64,000 nt of DNA from positions 2,170,001 to 2,234,000 of the forward strand of contig JAPNXP010000011.1 of assembly GCA_028753945.1 (NCBI GenBank), in the 5' to 3' direction. Shown piece after piece: positions 12,558-24,567 of the stretch. Position 1 is the first letter of the stretch, and every line of letters begins with the position of its first letter. This DNA is from Hexactinellida sp. DTS-2022 (lineage: Eukaryota; Porifera; Hexactinellida). Both the position numbers and the translations under genes were made by a program. A model generated the notes under the pieces. It was not told the DNA's origin. It worked only from the letters and a program-made list of their open reading frames with translations, and did no database searches.

Positions 12558-12938
12558 CTAGTGATCCCTTATTTGCTCCAAAATGAAGGATAGTCTGGAT
12601 CTTTGTTGCTGCAAAGAAACCCTCAATAGAGACTTTCTTGTCTGAGACGTTTTCAAAATTACGGCTGGCACTGAAGATTTGACGGGTAGCTTGCTAGGTT
12701 TTGCTTCCCAAGGAATTTCGGAGGTCCACCACTCATTATTTAATAGTTCCAAGGATTTCTTAGTTTTCTTTAAATTAGAGTGAATAATTCTCATATATGA
12801 AGTAACAGAATCTGTCAATTCTTCTTCAATATTTAAAAGACTAATTACTTCATTGACTTCTTTAGGAATGTTGAATTCATTCTTCTTCAAAATGTACGCA
12901 AAATCACGACGGTTCCGTGGAACAGACACTTCAGCCAT
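12558..12938 (-). CDS. 126-codon open frame, likely first exon of a mobile gene
   Basis: Minus-strand open frame that starts MAEVSVPRNRRDFAYILKK and stays open to a stop near 12558. A plausible acceptor and short leader precede the ATG (TTTCAG then about 44 bases). I recall proteins that begin in a similar way (MAEVxVPRxRxDYAxILKK) in cnidarian repeats, but I cannot name a function. It contains a Trp-rich patch (NEWWTSEIPWEAK) and a basic C-terminus. It sits inside the 11.56-14.78 kb TIR-bounded region. No downstream exon is seen, since a hAT MITE lies immediately beyond. Confidence 0.4.
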   Translation of the reverse strand: MAEVSVPRNRRDFAYILKKNEFNIPKEVNEVISLLNIEEELTDSVTSYMRIIHSNLKKTKKSLELLNNEWWTSEIPWEAKPSKLPVKSSVPAVILKTSQTRKSLLRVSLQQQRSRLSFILEQIRDH

Positions 12939-13237
12939 TGGTAAATTGGTTAATTGTATGGTACAGAGTTAGAATCCTGAAAGAATAAATGTTAACTAAA
13001 TATTTGTTACCATTTACATATTATATACATAGTAGATAGTGGCATAGCATTCTATACATAGTGGTTTGTAACATAATGCAACATTGCAAATGTATTGAGA
13101 GTTGCCTAGCAACGAAAAATAGAGAATGGAATTTGAATATTAATTCTATATTGCGCATCGAAGCGCATCTAAATATTTTAATATGTTGTATATGTTCCAT
13201 CATAGAATGGCCACAGGAAATTTCTAAGCTATAGAAT

Positions 13238-13795
13238 CAGGGTTGGGTTCAAGTGCATTTGAAAGTACTTAAGTACAAGTACTACTACTTTTCAGATATT
13301 CAAGTACAATACAAGTACAAGTACAGGTAAACTTAAAGTACTTAAGTACAAGTACAATGAAAAATTTACGAAAATACTTGAGTACAAGTACAAGTACTTC
13401 CCAAGCACTTATGATAAATTTGTCGTACTAATAGTAGAAATTGCTAAATACATAGTTTATATAGTATCATCCAACTCTATTTCATTTAAAGTAGCAGTAG
13501 TCCTTGACACGAACACAATTCCTAATATACTAAGTATTAAGTAACACTACTTTATTTGAGATGGGATTTGAGGAACATCAATGATGTGGTTGGAAATATA
13601 TTGAATGATAAAAATGTCACCAGTAACAAGTACTCAAGTACAAGTGCAAGTACTTTAGAAAAATGAGGAAAGTAATTAAGTACAAGTACAAGTACAACGG
13701 AAAAATGGTGAAAGTACTAAGTACAAGTACAAGTACTCAAAAAATGTACTTAATTACAGAAGTACTTAAGTAAATTTTACTTGAACCCAACCCTG
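13238..13795. mobile_element. hAT-type MITE, 558 bp, filled with AAGTAC repeats
   Basis: Ends are CAGGGTTGGGTTCAAGT on both strands. The 8-bp duplication TATAGAAT is perfect (13230-13237 and 13796-13803). Most of the interior is made of tandem or inverted ACTTAAGTACAAGTACAAGT units, with one non-repetitive block at about 13400-13620. Confidence 0.92.
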
Positions 13796-14287
13796 TATAG
13801 AATGCTATATGTGTTTTAGCGGATACTTAAAAATTTCAAAATAATTTGATATTGATAATTTTTCTCTCTCAGCTCCAAAGAAGAAATTTGAGAAGTTAAT
13901 AAGACATTTGGATCAATTTGACAATTTGAATAGATTGAATATGTATTAAATTTAGAATGTATAAGAAGAGTAAGGTATATTGCAGATACAAACGAAATCC
14001 TAGCAAATTGAAATTCTTGTTATTTTGAAACCGCAATTTAAGGAATTTTGATAAATACATTCTTTCATCTTTAACAGTTGCTAGTTTTAGCTATAGGGCA
14101 ACCGAATAGTATTTGTAGTTTTAGCTCCATCAATTTAATTTTTGAAATACTTAGTAATTACGCAATTATAAATCTATTTATTTCATAATTAACCAATTTC
14201 TACACCTCGAAATTTCAACTATTCCGTGCCCCAAACCACTGTGTTTTAACTCGGGATTTTTGTATGGAAGCTCGTGGTTAGTTCCAT

Positions 14288-14496
14288 CTCAGTTAGGAAC
14301 TTTGTGGGTGTACTCAATATACTCTTCTCTAAAATGTTTCACGAATACAAAAACAGTTTTCAGATTATCTACATCTTCCCTATGCAGAGCTCGAATCCAA
14401 GACTCTCTAGTTCATCCGGCTTTTGAGGCATTTTGAATACAGGAACACGATCTTCTGGATTATAGTTACTCTTACAACCGGGAGCAGAGCAGGTAT
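14288..14496 (-). pseudogene. THAP zinc-finger remnant (P-element-like)
   Basis: The minus strand reads CSAPGCKSNYNPEDRVPVFK, then a one-base shift, then SWIRALHREDVDNLKTVFVF and VKHFREEY. This is the THAP order of C-x4-C, the P/W signature and the final C..H pair. THAP domains bind DNA and lead P-element-type transposases. The third ligand, expected as Cys before x-K-H-F, reads Phe here. Frameshift and stop mark it as dead. A related remnant is at 52759-52985, and the C-terminal half of a THAP domain is at 46983. Confidence 0.65.
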
Positions 14497-14785
14497 TCAG
14501 CTTTCTGATTTATATAGTAGTTAATATATAACTAAAGTAATCTTAAATAATTAGTATGGGTATGTTGAAAAGTGATTAGAAAAATTAGTATAAGAAACAA
14601 ACAAAGAATATTTCATGTTGGATATCATATAATGCAACTCATATCCAAATATTATGGTTTATTGTAAATAATTAAATCAGACAGAATATTGTGATTGCAT
14701 AAAATTCCCCATCTTCGACCGCATCAATGGTACCAAATTCGTAGTTTACTGTTAGGCCTTATGTAAAGTATGCTATGGAAATGCC

Positions 14786-15901
14786 AATTATAATAATCAG
14801 TTGCCAAGCAACTCCATCGAATCCTATGATGCCAATGGCATTAATAATTAGTATTATGGGTTTTCGATGTCGCTCTTTACATTTGGTTGCATTATTAAAG
14901 CAATTGGGTGTAGAAAAATCAGCCCTATTTCTCGTGATGAAGCCAATGTGACTTAGTGCTACGAACTGAAACTGGAATTAATATAAATACTTAGCGAGAT
15001 TTCTAAACTGTAATTATAACTGTAACTGAAATGTCTTCTTCAAATGAAAGAATTGAACTGAATCTGAATTCAACAAATTCAATAACATTTCGCGGGAACT
15101 TTGTACCCCAGTCATTCTCTCTTAAATGTTATGAACTAGAATATTTCTTTAGGAAAATTAAGAATTGAACTGAATTTAGTGATAACAGACTGCTTTTAAG
15201 TTTAATTTTAAGATTTGGCTATGTTTTTTTAGTGTAATTCGTATTTACATATACAATCTCTCAAAACTTGTATTTCATATTTAAAGAAAATTTTCCACTT
15301 CTTATTGAAGATTTGAAATTCCAACGTGTATTCTGTCGAAAACAATCAAATTTACTCATAATATGAATTTGTTCACTAAATAAATGATATTGACCCATTG
15401 GACACTGACAAGTTCGGCCCATAATTATCAGTCCTAATCGACTATTGGGGTAATCGTATAGACAATAACTGTAACTCTAATTATGACTCCTTTTTTCAAC
15501 TATAACTGTCCTAATACTAAATTTAAGCAATTTCAAATTCAGTTTTTAGCTCACCTCCATCATTTTATTTATAAGTTAACTTTCGTTATGCCGAAGTGTT
15601 CGGAACCTATGTACTCCTTCGTTATATCCGGATATTCGTATCAATTAGATAATAATAATTGCATTTAGTACTCTGGAGGAAATCTCGAATTCCTTATAAG
15701 CGGATATTTCGTTATAATAAACTTCGTTATAACAGGAATTCACTATATATTATATATTTATTGATATTGGATTTTAGGCGTTATCTTCTTAAATTAACTT
15801 GTCATACTTTACCACAAGAGTTGCTACTCCATGATTAACAGTTGCTACTCAATGTGAATTTCGTCATTTTGTAGAATTACATTTTGATATTAGGTATTAA
15901 G
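14786..15901. other. Intronic stretch with fragments of MITE ends
   Basis: TTAGTGCTACGAACTGAAAC at about 14955 resembles the TAGTGCTGCGAACTG terminus of the hAT element at 22162. The segment 15690-15750 (GCGGATATTTCGTTATAAT, then GTTATAACAGGAATTC) resembles a pogo/mariner right end. Neither can be closed into an element. Confidence 0.35.
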
Positions 15902-16380
15902 CAAGGTTGAAACCGAATACCTATATATTGGTTGAACCGAATATTATTTGCCGAATAGTTGATATTTGTTTGCCGACCTGATATCAGTATTTGCTATTCG
16001 GTTGCCAACCTGATGTCACTATTCGGTATTCGGTCTCCCGACCGAATATTATCAGTATTTGTATTCGGCAGTGAATAATACAGACATTTGTAAATATGCC
16101 TAAATCACAAATTAATGTTGCGGTATAGGAAAAGATTCCTATTTTTCCCGCTCATAATTAATATTTTTCGTAAATCTTACTCCAAAAGAGCGTCTCGCGC
16201 ACTTGGATAATTCCCTGGTATTTGGTAGTCGTACCAAATATTATCAGTTTTTGTATTCGGTTGACGTAACCGAATATTATCAGTATTCGTTATCGGTTAC
16301 TCAACCAAATATCAGTATTCGTATTAGGTAGGGAATCTATTCATGAATACTGATATTCGGTTCGAGCGGTTTCAACCTTG
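15902..16380. mobile_element. hAT-type MITE, 479 bp, filled with CCGAATA motifs
   Basis: Ends are CAAGGTTGAAACCG on both strands. The 8-bp duplication GTATTAAG is perfect (15894-15901 and 16381-16388). Internal motifs of the type GACCGAATATTATCAGTATT recur many times. It belongs to the same family as 44622-44999. Confidence 0.92.
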
Positions 16381-16388
16381 GTATTAAG

Positions 16389-18355
16389 TTCTTGTCTGGA
16401 CGACTATAAGTAAATATATATATATGTTTTCAAATCCAATGCCCGTGTCTAGTCGACGTATAGTTTTGTGTTGTGGACTTTTGAGACATTCTTGTACCTG
16501 AAGAAAGTTATAGCATTTTGGAGATATACTTTGACATTTCAATCCGAGAAACTTTGTTTAAGAGGTTATAATTCTGAGTGTCTTGGCTAAAATTGGTTGA
16601 AGAACAAATTCTATCTTTATTTGATATTTCTTCGAGCTTTTCAAATTTAAGTTTAATCTCTCTTAAACAATTAATAGCTCAAAGGCTATAATATTCAAAT
16701 AATTGCGTTTATACTTGTCACTTCGATAATTAGATCTAATGCTATTGTTACTTAACTTAGTTTTATCATTGAAAGAGGAACAATTCCTTTTAGCGACTTG
16801 TTTATAGAAAGAGCTAATTATTGAAACAGAGTCTCCAGAATTTATTGTTTGATAATTTTAATTTCTATTGGAGTGCGAAACCGAATCAAACAACTATGTT
16901 ATCAATGATGGTTTAGTATTATAAAAGTAGCAAATTTTTGAAATTTTAGAGCCATATTTGTAAAGAAATTTGCAAATAATATGCCTTCCGACAATCTTCC
17001 AAAAAGGCAATAAATATATATCAACTTCCACCAAGGAAAGTATTGTTATTTCAATTTACTTTTCGCTCAGATAATTATTTTTAGAAAATAAAAATAAACT
17101 TTGTTCTACATGATTCGTTAGAGTTAACCACATATCTGATGAAGGATTTCTCTTGTATCATTTTGCTTCGATTTACATTATTTATGCCCAGATCAGTTTG
17201 AAATTGAAATAAATTCATAATTATAATTTCTAATAATAAGGGAATCTAAATATTTTCTTCTACGTATTTTTCGAGACTTGTCGGAAATCTTTGAGTAGTA
17301 TTTTAATCTACGTACATTATTTCCAAGAATTTCGCTTGTTATTATTTTGCTTTGAGATTGCTGGATTTTGAAAAATTTCCCCATAGCAACCTGGCATAGG
17401 CAAGTGATTAAACATTGGCTCATTTGACAAGGAATAAATATTTTTCCGTGAAATTAGAAGTAGATCCTTAGATGGAGGTGTACTATTCATTGATCAACTT
17501 GGATTTAATCCATCAGATAAAATTCACGTGAACTTCCTTATTAGATTTCCTCCTGGCTGTATTGTTGGGTGGAAGAGAACTGTGTGAGGTCACTTTGTTC
17601 TGGGTTCAACCTTCTCACTTTGATAATTAGGAGCTGAGCATTTATATGGAATTCTAATGTATTTCTTATCAAGAAGAGGCAACCTAACTTAATAATCAAA
17701 ATTTCTAAATATAAATTAAGGAGCTCATTTCAGCCAGTGGCCATTATTACGTATGACGGGTGAACTGAAAAATACAGTAGTAAGATAGAACGTAAAACGA
17801 AACTATAGTGATAAATATATGTTGCCAAATACAGAAAGTAATATTATTATATTATTAAATTCTACATTCATCAATTTTCGGTTAATTTGAAAATGCAACA
17901 GAAAATGCTAGTACTTGATTATATTTACATTGATTTCATAAATTTTTATCTCATGTATGATTATAGTGCTGTTCTTATTGAGAAATGTATGAATGCTTCG
18001 TTTATTTCTTCACCATAGTTTGTGTAAAAATTATAAAGTGCTTTTTATTGGGGTCAAAATTACGATTCCTTGACCATCCTATGGCTAGTTAAGTTTTATG
18101 CCTGTTTGTTGTCAGGTGCTGAATGTCACCCCTATTTGCCAAAAATCATATTTTGAAACCGTCCTGTTTCTTCAATCAACTTGGAACATATACTAGCCAA
18201 CTAAAAGTGTTTGAACAATATAAATTTTAATGCAGAGACATATTCATATACTCAACCTGCTTTAAATAGGCAAGCTGCATAAACATCGAAACAATAGGAG
18301 TCCAGTTTTCCGTTGAAAATCTGATTTATCCCAACAATTAGAAAAATATATTACA
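16389..18355. other. Intronic stretch, nothing recognised
   Basis: AT-rich sequence with only short chance open frames. No paired ends or repeats were found. Confidence 0.5.
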
Positions 18356-18516
18356 ACTATATTTGAATATGCCATATGGTATCAAGGTAAACATATCACC
18401 CTTCAGAATTATGTTATGTCATCATCTGATGACGTTATCTTAATTTTGATGCGAATTATCGTGTTTTTATAGTCTGCTTTTAACATACTTAAACGCGTTA
18501 TAAATGTACAATATTG
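18356..18516 (+). repeat. Interspersed repeat family A, copy 2 (truncated)
   Basis: Matches the first half of 2416-2733 and 32636-32940, including ACTTAAACGCGTTATAAATG. The right half is missing. Confidence 0.65.
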
Positions 18517-18777
18517 TGTTACAGAGTTAATTCTTAACAAAATAATTGTTAATTGATTCATAGTGGGTAGAAATTGACTCCTGGCATTGATTATAGAGAT
18601 TATAAAAATTCCCAGTAATAGGCCAGAACCCATCTTTGAATGGCTATTTATGTAAATAGCCATGTAGAAGCTTCTACTATTGTTATTGTTCTGCTATAAG
18701 CATGAATTTATTAATACAAATTATTGTTGTTCAAATCCCTTTGGCCGGTTAGTGTATAGAAACAAATCTATATATCT

Positions 18778-19257
18778 CGGGGGCTCAATCGGCAGCCACT
18801 TGACCCATAGCCAGATGGTGAGTTCAATTTTGTGAGGTACACCTATCAAGTACCTGTTATTTCATGGAATGCATGTATCAATATTATTGCGAAATTTTCA
18901 GCAAATTATCAAGAATTTGCACTGAAGGTCATTAAAAATTTTTTATCCCACCCAATGTAAAAAATTAAAAAATATTTATTAAAAAGAAAATGTTGTTTTT
19001 TGGCTGAAAATGTTCGAAGGTGGACTTCAGAAACTAGATGTTTATACTTTCTTAACATTCCGTGCTAATCTGGTCGCAGGTGCCCACTTCAGGTTGTCAC
19101 TTGTGGCAATTATTATATAGGTTTAGGGATCCAAAAACAAGAAATCCGGAAAGTACTTTGTACCTCGCTATTTGGGGTGGTGGGTTTGCCCTTGTGAGTG
19201 TTTTTCTTTTTCATGAAATCACATATGTGTTAGTACCCTATTGAATGAGCCCTCTTG
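18778..19257 (+). repeat. Interspersed repeat family B, copy 1 (uninterrupted)
   Basis: Matches 53927-54740 in the same orientation, for example GAGGTACACCTATCAAGTAC against AAGGTACACCCATGAAGTAC. It ends 92 bases before the second DOCK exon. Weak inverted ends (GGGGCTCAATCGGC and an inverse GAGGGCTCATTCAAT) suggest an old DNA element. This copy supplies the empty site for the insertion at 54039. Confidence 0.7.
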
Positions 19258-19348
19258 TATATATTTTTATATAAATATTTGTGTTTGGTAGTATAGAATG
19301 GAGTCTCAATATTGTTATCCTTCTGATATCATTGTTTTCTGAATTTAG

Positions 19349-19556
19349 GTTAATATTTATTCTACATGCTGTTAGAAGCTCTATACTACTCAACGACCAG
19401 GCTCGTGAAATATTATTCCCAAAGATTATTTTCCAAATTGTGAAATATTTGCGAAATCCTCAACTTTCTTTGCATAGTGGATCCACACCAATAGCGACCA
19501 ATTTTCTCTACGCCATCCTCTGCATGATAAATTTGTATAACTTGATTTATGGAAAG
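19349..19556 (+). CDS. DOCK-family exon 2 of 5 in window
   Basis: The acceptor is GAATTTAG at 19341-19348 and the donor is AAG/GTATTT after 19556. One base completes the codon left open by the exon at 4101 (AG+G, Arg). Sixty-nine full codons follow, ending in phase 0. The sequence ILHAVRSSILLNDQAREILF followed by PKIIFQIVKYLRN matches the DOCK-A stretch around F-S-F-S-E-S-R-R-I-L-L-P-V-V. This helical segment separates the lipid-binding DHR1 from the catalytic DHR2. Confidence 0.88.
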
Positions 19557-20218
19557 GTATTTGAATTTATAATTTATTATTTTGTGGTTTAGTTTCTATC
19601 TATTTCGCTCTAATGTTCAAAATAGTACTGTATTTAGTCATATGTGAAGCAATTTTTCTCAATGCTTATTACTTTAAATGATTACTGTTAATATGCACCA
19701 TTTCGTTTCAAATATATTTTATAATTTTCTCTCCGATATATTTATCTTATGTGACATTAATATTGTCTTAACTTTCTGAAACAGATTATATTTCTATCAA
19801 TATCCTTTACTTTCTACATTATATAATTATATAATACTTCTTTTTGAGATTAGTTGGCATTCAATGCCTAGCAGCAAACTGTTTATTTCTGCCACCAAAA
19901 GATTTCCGCCCTAATTCCCATTATATTGATCCTGCTTCAGTTCACCACCCTATTTTGTCCCTTGATATCCCTAATAGTGTGATAACGGCAGCTACATTTT
20001 TATCTGTTAATTATAGCAAATAACCCATACAATCTATGTCACTGTCAATTTTCAACTTTTTGTTCTTTAAATATACATATACTGGTCTGTGCTTCATTTG
20101 ATGTATTATAGATACTAGTAACCTAGATTATATAGACGAAGGATGAAGGATAAGATGTTATATTTACCAAACCAGAATATATATTTTCTAAAATATAATT
20201 ATACGTATGTATTATATA
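19557..20218. other. Start of 8.1 kb DOCK intron, nothing recognised
   Basis: Donor GTATTT; AT-rich sequence up to the pogo-type MITE. Confidence 0.55.
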
Positions 20219-20768
20219 CAGTCTACTCCGCTTAATTGGGACACGTTTGTTCCAGGCCTCTTGTCCCAATTAAGCGGATATCCCAATTAACCGAAAAAAC
20301 TTTGTAAGTGGTGATTTACCTGTGATTTACACAAATTTTCGTTTTAAACCTGTTGCAATAATTCCTCCAATGCCTGCGGACACTTGATTCCTCTCAAACC
20401 CATAGAATGAGCCGTAATATTCTCTGGACCGTTTGATATTTCCCTGAACCACGAGGTCATACATAATCTCTGGTAAATTTCGATATTACGGAAATCAGTA
20501 AGAAATAGACAATATTTAGATATTTTGTCCTGCCTTCATCAGTATTGACAAAGATTATTAGAATTTGTTCTGATCAATATGAATTTTCTATTAAGCGAGC
20601 ACCAATTTTGAACCAAATTTGTTTAGTTTGTCCCGATTAAGCGGAGTTTGTCCCGATTAACCGAAAATTTAGTAATAGCTTCTAATGAAAGGATTCTGTT
20701 CTTGGGGCGTTGTCCCAATTAAGCGGCTGTCCCGATTAACCGGTGTCCCAATTAAGCGGAGTACACTG
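20219..20768. mobile_element. pogo/mariner-type MITE, 550 bp
   Basis: Ends are CAGTCTACTCCGCTTAATT and, inverse, CAGTGTACTCCGCTTAATT, flanked on both sides by TA (20217-20218 and 20769-20770). The motif TCCCAATTAAGCGG recurs near both ends. The interior matches 32083-33085, a second copy. Confidence 0.85.
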
Positions 20769-20835
20769 TATATATATATCCGTTAAATACTTATTACTAT
20801 TACTGATCAAATATATTAGTGAAATCATAAGTTGC

Positions 20836-20866
20836 AGGGAGGGGGGCTATCCCCCCCCCCCCCCAG
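20836..20866. repeat. G-run/C-run inverted pair
   Basis: GGGAGGGGGG is followed within a few bases by a run of fourteen C. This looks like the collapsed ends of a MITE (CAGGGAGGGGGGC), but a second end is not certain. Confidence 0.3.
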
Positions 20867-21156
20867 ATTTTGTCCCCTCAGGAGGCGTTTGTCTTGAAAA
20901 TTAGTTGAAACAGTGGATGATAACAGGTTTTTAATTTGCCCCAAATGTCAAGTTGCATGAAGATTTCTCATAAATTTACATCTCACTTTGGTTATTGATT
21001 TTAAATTTATGTGTGATTTTTGTGTATTAATTGCAACATAAATTAAAATTCTTTGAAATGTTCTCTGGCTGCCTCCCCCCCAGATTTTCAGAAAAATTGG
21101 AATGTTCGATGCCTATGAATAAAACTCATAAGAACACTCATTATACACGTATCTTT

Positions 21157-21390
21157 ACTGTGCCGATTAGTACTATGTAGTGGCACCTTATTTAAATCAC
21201 TGCCTTTATTATTACTGTGCCGACTATACTAAAGTTTAGTGGCTACAGTTCTAATCTCACTGCCTTTATTATTTTACTGTGCCGACTATACTCTAGTATA
21301 GTGGCCCAGTTCTAATCTTACTGCCTTTATTATTACTGTGCCGACTATACTATAGTATAGTGGCCCAGTTTTGATCTTACTGCCTTTATT
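21157..21390 (+). repeat. Four tandem units of about 57-62 bp with palindromic core
   Basis: Units start with ACTGTGCCGA at 21157, 21214, 21276 and 21335, and end with ACTGCCTTTATTAT or close variants. Each carries an inverted core; in the last unit ACTATACTATAGTATAGT is a perfect palindrome. The first unit is the most diverged. Confidence 0.85.
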
Positions 21391-21402
21391 TATTTTATTT
21401 CT

Positions 21403-22075
21403 TTCTCCGTAGACGGTGCCCTGGCCAGTGCTTTATAGTTAATTGCCTGAAACTTGGCATGTAGGTGCGTTGATAGCGTCTAATTTGCACCTGGGGTTAC
21501 GATTTTTTATTATCAAATTTTGGACACATTTTTAACACCTTTCAAAGGATTTCTGGTCCATAACTAAAAGAATGTTATACTAAACCCCCAATTTTTATTT
21601 CACCATTGGATTCAGCATAAATTTTGCATCTGATGGGGGAAGAAAAATTTTAAGAATGGATTTAATTCATGCCATAAATGGAGGTTGAAATCTCTTTGTT
21701 TACTCACACTCAGTTTCAGTAAAAGTGTTAAATCTAATTCTATTGTTTCAACTTATAATAATTATATTGATTTAACTTGGTAATTCTTACTCTATTGATT
21801 CAACTCGCGATTATTATATTGATTCAACTTATAAATTCCAGCTGGCTTCTATTTAATTGTATCCATACTATACAATAGATTAAATTTAATTGATTAATAT
21901 AAGGAATTTGTTGACTTAACTCACCACCGTGGATAACATTGCTAAAATAAATAACTAATAATATAATTTATTGTCAATACATAATGAATGAATGGCAATA
22001 AACTCAAGATGGTCTATGATAGAAACAAAATTCAAATTTATCTACCGTACCTTGTGACTCAGACCAATTAACAAA
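21403..22075 (+). repeat. Repeat family C, copy 1
   Basis: Matches 22770-23435 in the same orientation from CTTTCTCCGTAGACGGTGCC to ACTCAAGATGGT. The tail beyond 22075 and the head before 22770 share the motif GCAGCCTGTGCCGA in opposite orientations; the hAT MITE at 22162 sits within the left one. Confidence 0.7.
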
Positions 22076-22161
22076 TGGTTCTTGACACCTTGAGGCGTTG
22101 ATGACTTGGCGAAAGAAAAATACAAAATTGCAGCCTGTGCCGACAGCATGTTCCTTTGGAG

Positions 22162-22681
22162 TAGTGCTGCGAACTGGAATTAAATTTGATTCAATTCAGT
22201 TACAGTTACAGTTACAGTTTTAGTTTCATTTCAGTTACAGTTTTAATTCAGTTACAGTTACAGTTTTCATTTCAGTTACAGTCTTAATTCTGTTACAGTT
22301 TTAATTCAGTTACAGTTTTCATTCAGTTACAGTTTTCATTTCAGTTACAATTTTCATTTCAGTTGCAATTTTACTACAGTCAGTACAATTTCGTACTTAG
22401 TTAGGTATTCCAAGGTCTGCAGACAACATAATCTAGTTTCATTTTTTCTAATTTCATTTTGTGCCGCCTACTTGTGCTGCAAACCGGAATTGAATTTGAA
22501 GAAATTCAATTTCAGTTTTAATTTCAGTTGGAGAAAAATACATTTCAGTTACAGTTACAGTTACAGTTTTATAAACGAGTACATTTCAGTTACAGTTACA
22601 GTTACAGTTTAGAAAAATCGCTAAAACTATTTCAGTTTTAATTCAGTTACAGTTTTAATTCAGTTACAGTTCGCAGCACTA
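22162..22681. mobile_element. hAT-type MITE, 520 bp, filled with CAGTTACAGTT repeats
   Basis: Ends are TAGTGCTGCGAACTG on both strands. The 8-bp duplication CTTTGGAG is perfect (22154-22161 and 22682-22689). The interior is nearly all (A)TTCAGTTACAGTTTT units. A second left-terminus-like sequence (TTGTGCTGCAAACCGG) at about 22470 suggests an internal duplication or a nested relative. Confidence 0.93.
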
Positions 22682-22769
22682 CTTTGGAGGCACTATCAAT
22701 AAACCACCAACAAAATATAGTGCCACCAAAGGAACATGCATCGGCACAGGCTGCAATTTTGTTATCTAT

Positions 22770-23435
22770 ACTCTTTCTCCGTAGACTGTGCCCTGGCCAC
22801 ACCTTTATACATTGAGTGCTGAAACTTGGCATGTAGGTTCGGAGTGACCGTCTAATTTGCACTTGGGGTTACGATTCTTGATCAAATACTTTTAACACCT
22901 ATTTAGGCTAATTATGGCTCATAGCATGAAATAATACCTTGTGAACTTGATAAAATTTTCATATTTGGATGGCAAATTTAATTCTACACCTTTTGGAATA
23001 TCACAAATATTCAACTGTGTGTTGTTTATGCCATAATTGGGGTGCCAGTCTCCTGTGTTTCCTCACACTTTAGATTCAGTACAACTGTTAAATCAATTTC
23101 CATTGTTTGAACTTGTAATAAATATATTGATTAAACTTGTTAAATCTTACACTATTGTTTAAACTATCGATAAATATATTGATTTAACTTATAAATTCCA
23201 GCTGGCTTCTATTTACTTGTAGTGTGACTATACAATGGATTAAATTACATAGTATAATATAATGTATTTGTTGACATAACTAACTCACCATGGTTAACAG
23301 TGTTGAATAATTAACTATTTATATAATCTATTTATTATCAATACATAATGAATGAATGGCATTAAACTCAAGATGGTTTAAGAGAGAAAGCAGCTTGAAA
23401 TTTATCAATCGTTCCTTTGTCTCGAATCAACTAGA
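22770..23435 (+). repeat. Repeat family C, copy 2
   Basis: Second copy of the 21403-22075 repeat; a short piece also recurs at about 23590-23640 (CGTGGGGTTACGATTTTTG). The flank at 22690-22760 (AAGGAACATGCATCGGCAC) resembles 25480-25545. Confidence 0.7.
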
Positions 23436-23532
23436 TAAGTAATAATAATAATAATTATAATAATAATTATAATATTAATAAAAATAGAAATAATAATATT
23501 AATAATTATTATTATTATTTTTATTATTATTG
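23436..23532. repeat. (TAA)n / (TTA)n inverted microsatellite
   Basis: A run of TAATAATAATAATTAT-type units is followed by ATTATTATTATT units, forming a weak hairpin. Confidence 0.8.
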
Positions 23533-24567
23533 TGCAAATAGTAGTACATAAAAAGAACGATTAATTACAGTACTGCCATTTTTGGCTTAATGTGACCGTC
23601 GAATATACACGTGGGGTTACGATTTTTGTTCAAAATAATCCGTTTATTGTTATAATTTGCAGTTAATAAAGAGTTAGTATCTGTTAACGGTATTTTTGTC
23701 TCTTCGCTGTATATGTGATCTCTCCCCACAGTGGCACAAAATGCCAATTTGGTGGCATAGGCAGTTTTGGTCAATGATAGAGCGTGACCTACGTTATAAT
23801 AAGACCTGTTCATTCGTATCAAATTTTGGACCATGGATGTCGGTTAAGTCCATTGATTCTTTAACAACAAATGTTATAGTTAGAGATAATTAACCAATTC
23901 AAATCGGATACCGACAATTCGCACCCGACAATTCGCACCTAATTTGATTGGCCAATTTAATGGCACAAGAAATTATTTAATTGCATTTAGAACAAATGTT
24001 AGTTAAATGAATTTTAAGACTATACATTATTGGTTTAATCGTTGCTAGCTAAATTATTTACTACGCGCTTCGCTTGCTAGGTCGCTTCGCGGCAGAACAC
24101 AACCACACAACAACCGCTTTGCGGGTGATCTGTGGTTTATATATTCCTAATATTGATTATATAGCATAAATATGCCTAAATATTCAAATTTAATAATGTG
24201 AATTTTAATGATTACGTAATGATGATATATTGAGTTTGCATAGTGGTGATCTAGTGTGACCAACTTGTCCGCATCATTAATGTACATGTTCTATTAAATT
24301 TTCAGATTTTTATCTCTTAAAGCGTGCGAATTATGTGAGATTAAGTGAATTTTCAGGGTTCTCGAAATGTGACAATGACGTCCTAAATTGTCGAGGTGTG
24401 ATAAATTTTGAGTGGAAACCTGAACTTGTTGGCCAGTGCCAAAAGTTACCCCTATATGCCAAAAATCGCATTAGAAAACCGTCCACTTTCTGCAATCAAC
24501 TCGTAACATACAAACAAATATATACACATTTACATACACCCTGCCTAACTGTTTTAATAGTATAGAT
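23533..24567. other. Intronic stretch, nothing firm
   Basis: A patch at 24060-24130 (CGCTTCGCTTGC, CGCTTCGCGGCAGAACAC) resembles 30340-30400 in inverse orientation (CAACCGCGAAGCGG, GTTGTGTTCTGCC), so these may be ends of one repeat family. No gene is seen. Confidence 0.4.

Larger units (their letters stand above)
11555..14785. mobile_element. 3.2 kb TIR-bounded composite region
   Basis: The sequence near 11589-11631 (core GATGCGGTCGAAGATGG) is repeated in inverse at 14709-14751. The match extends outward with gaps (CCATATCCTACTATAC on the left against CCATAGCATACTTTAC on the inverse right). The region contains a THAP remnant, an unassigned open frame and two hAT MITEs that inserted later. 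The same core occurs singly near 35455-35473, and a shorter related piece (GTCGAAGATGG) near 26895. No clean target-site duplication was found, so exact ends are uncertain. Confidence 0.45.

Noticed and set aside
21157..21390. CRISPR or satellite centromere array
   Set aside because: Only four diverged units, no constant repeat/spacer structure, AT-rich intron context.
22647..22862. Minus-strand open frame of 71 codons across 22647-22862
   Set aside because: It crosses the boundary of a hAT MITE and repeat family C, and family C copy 1 does not keep the frame.
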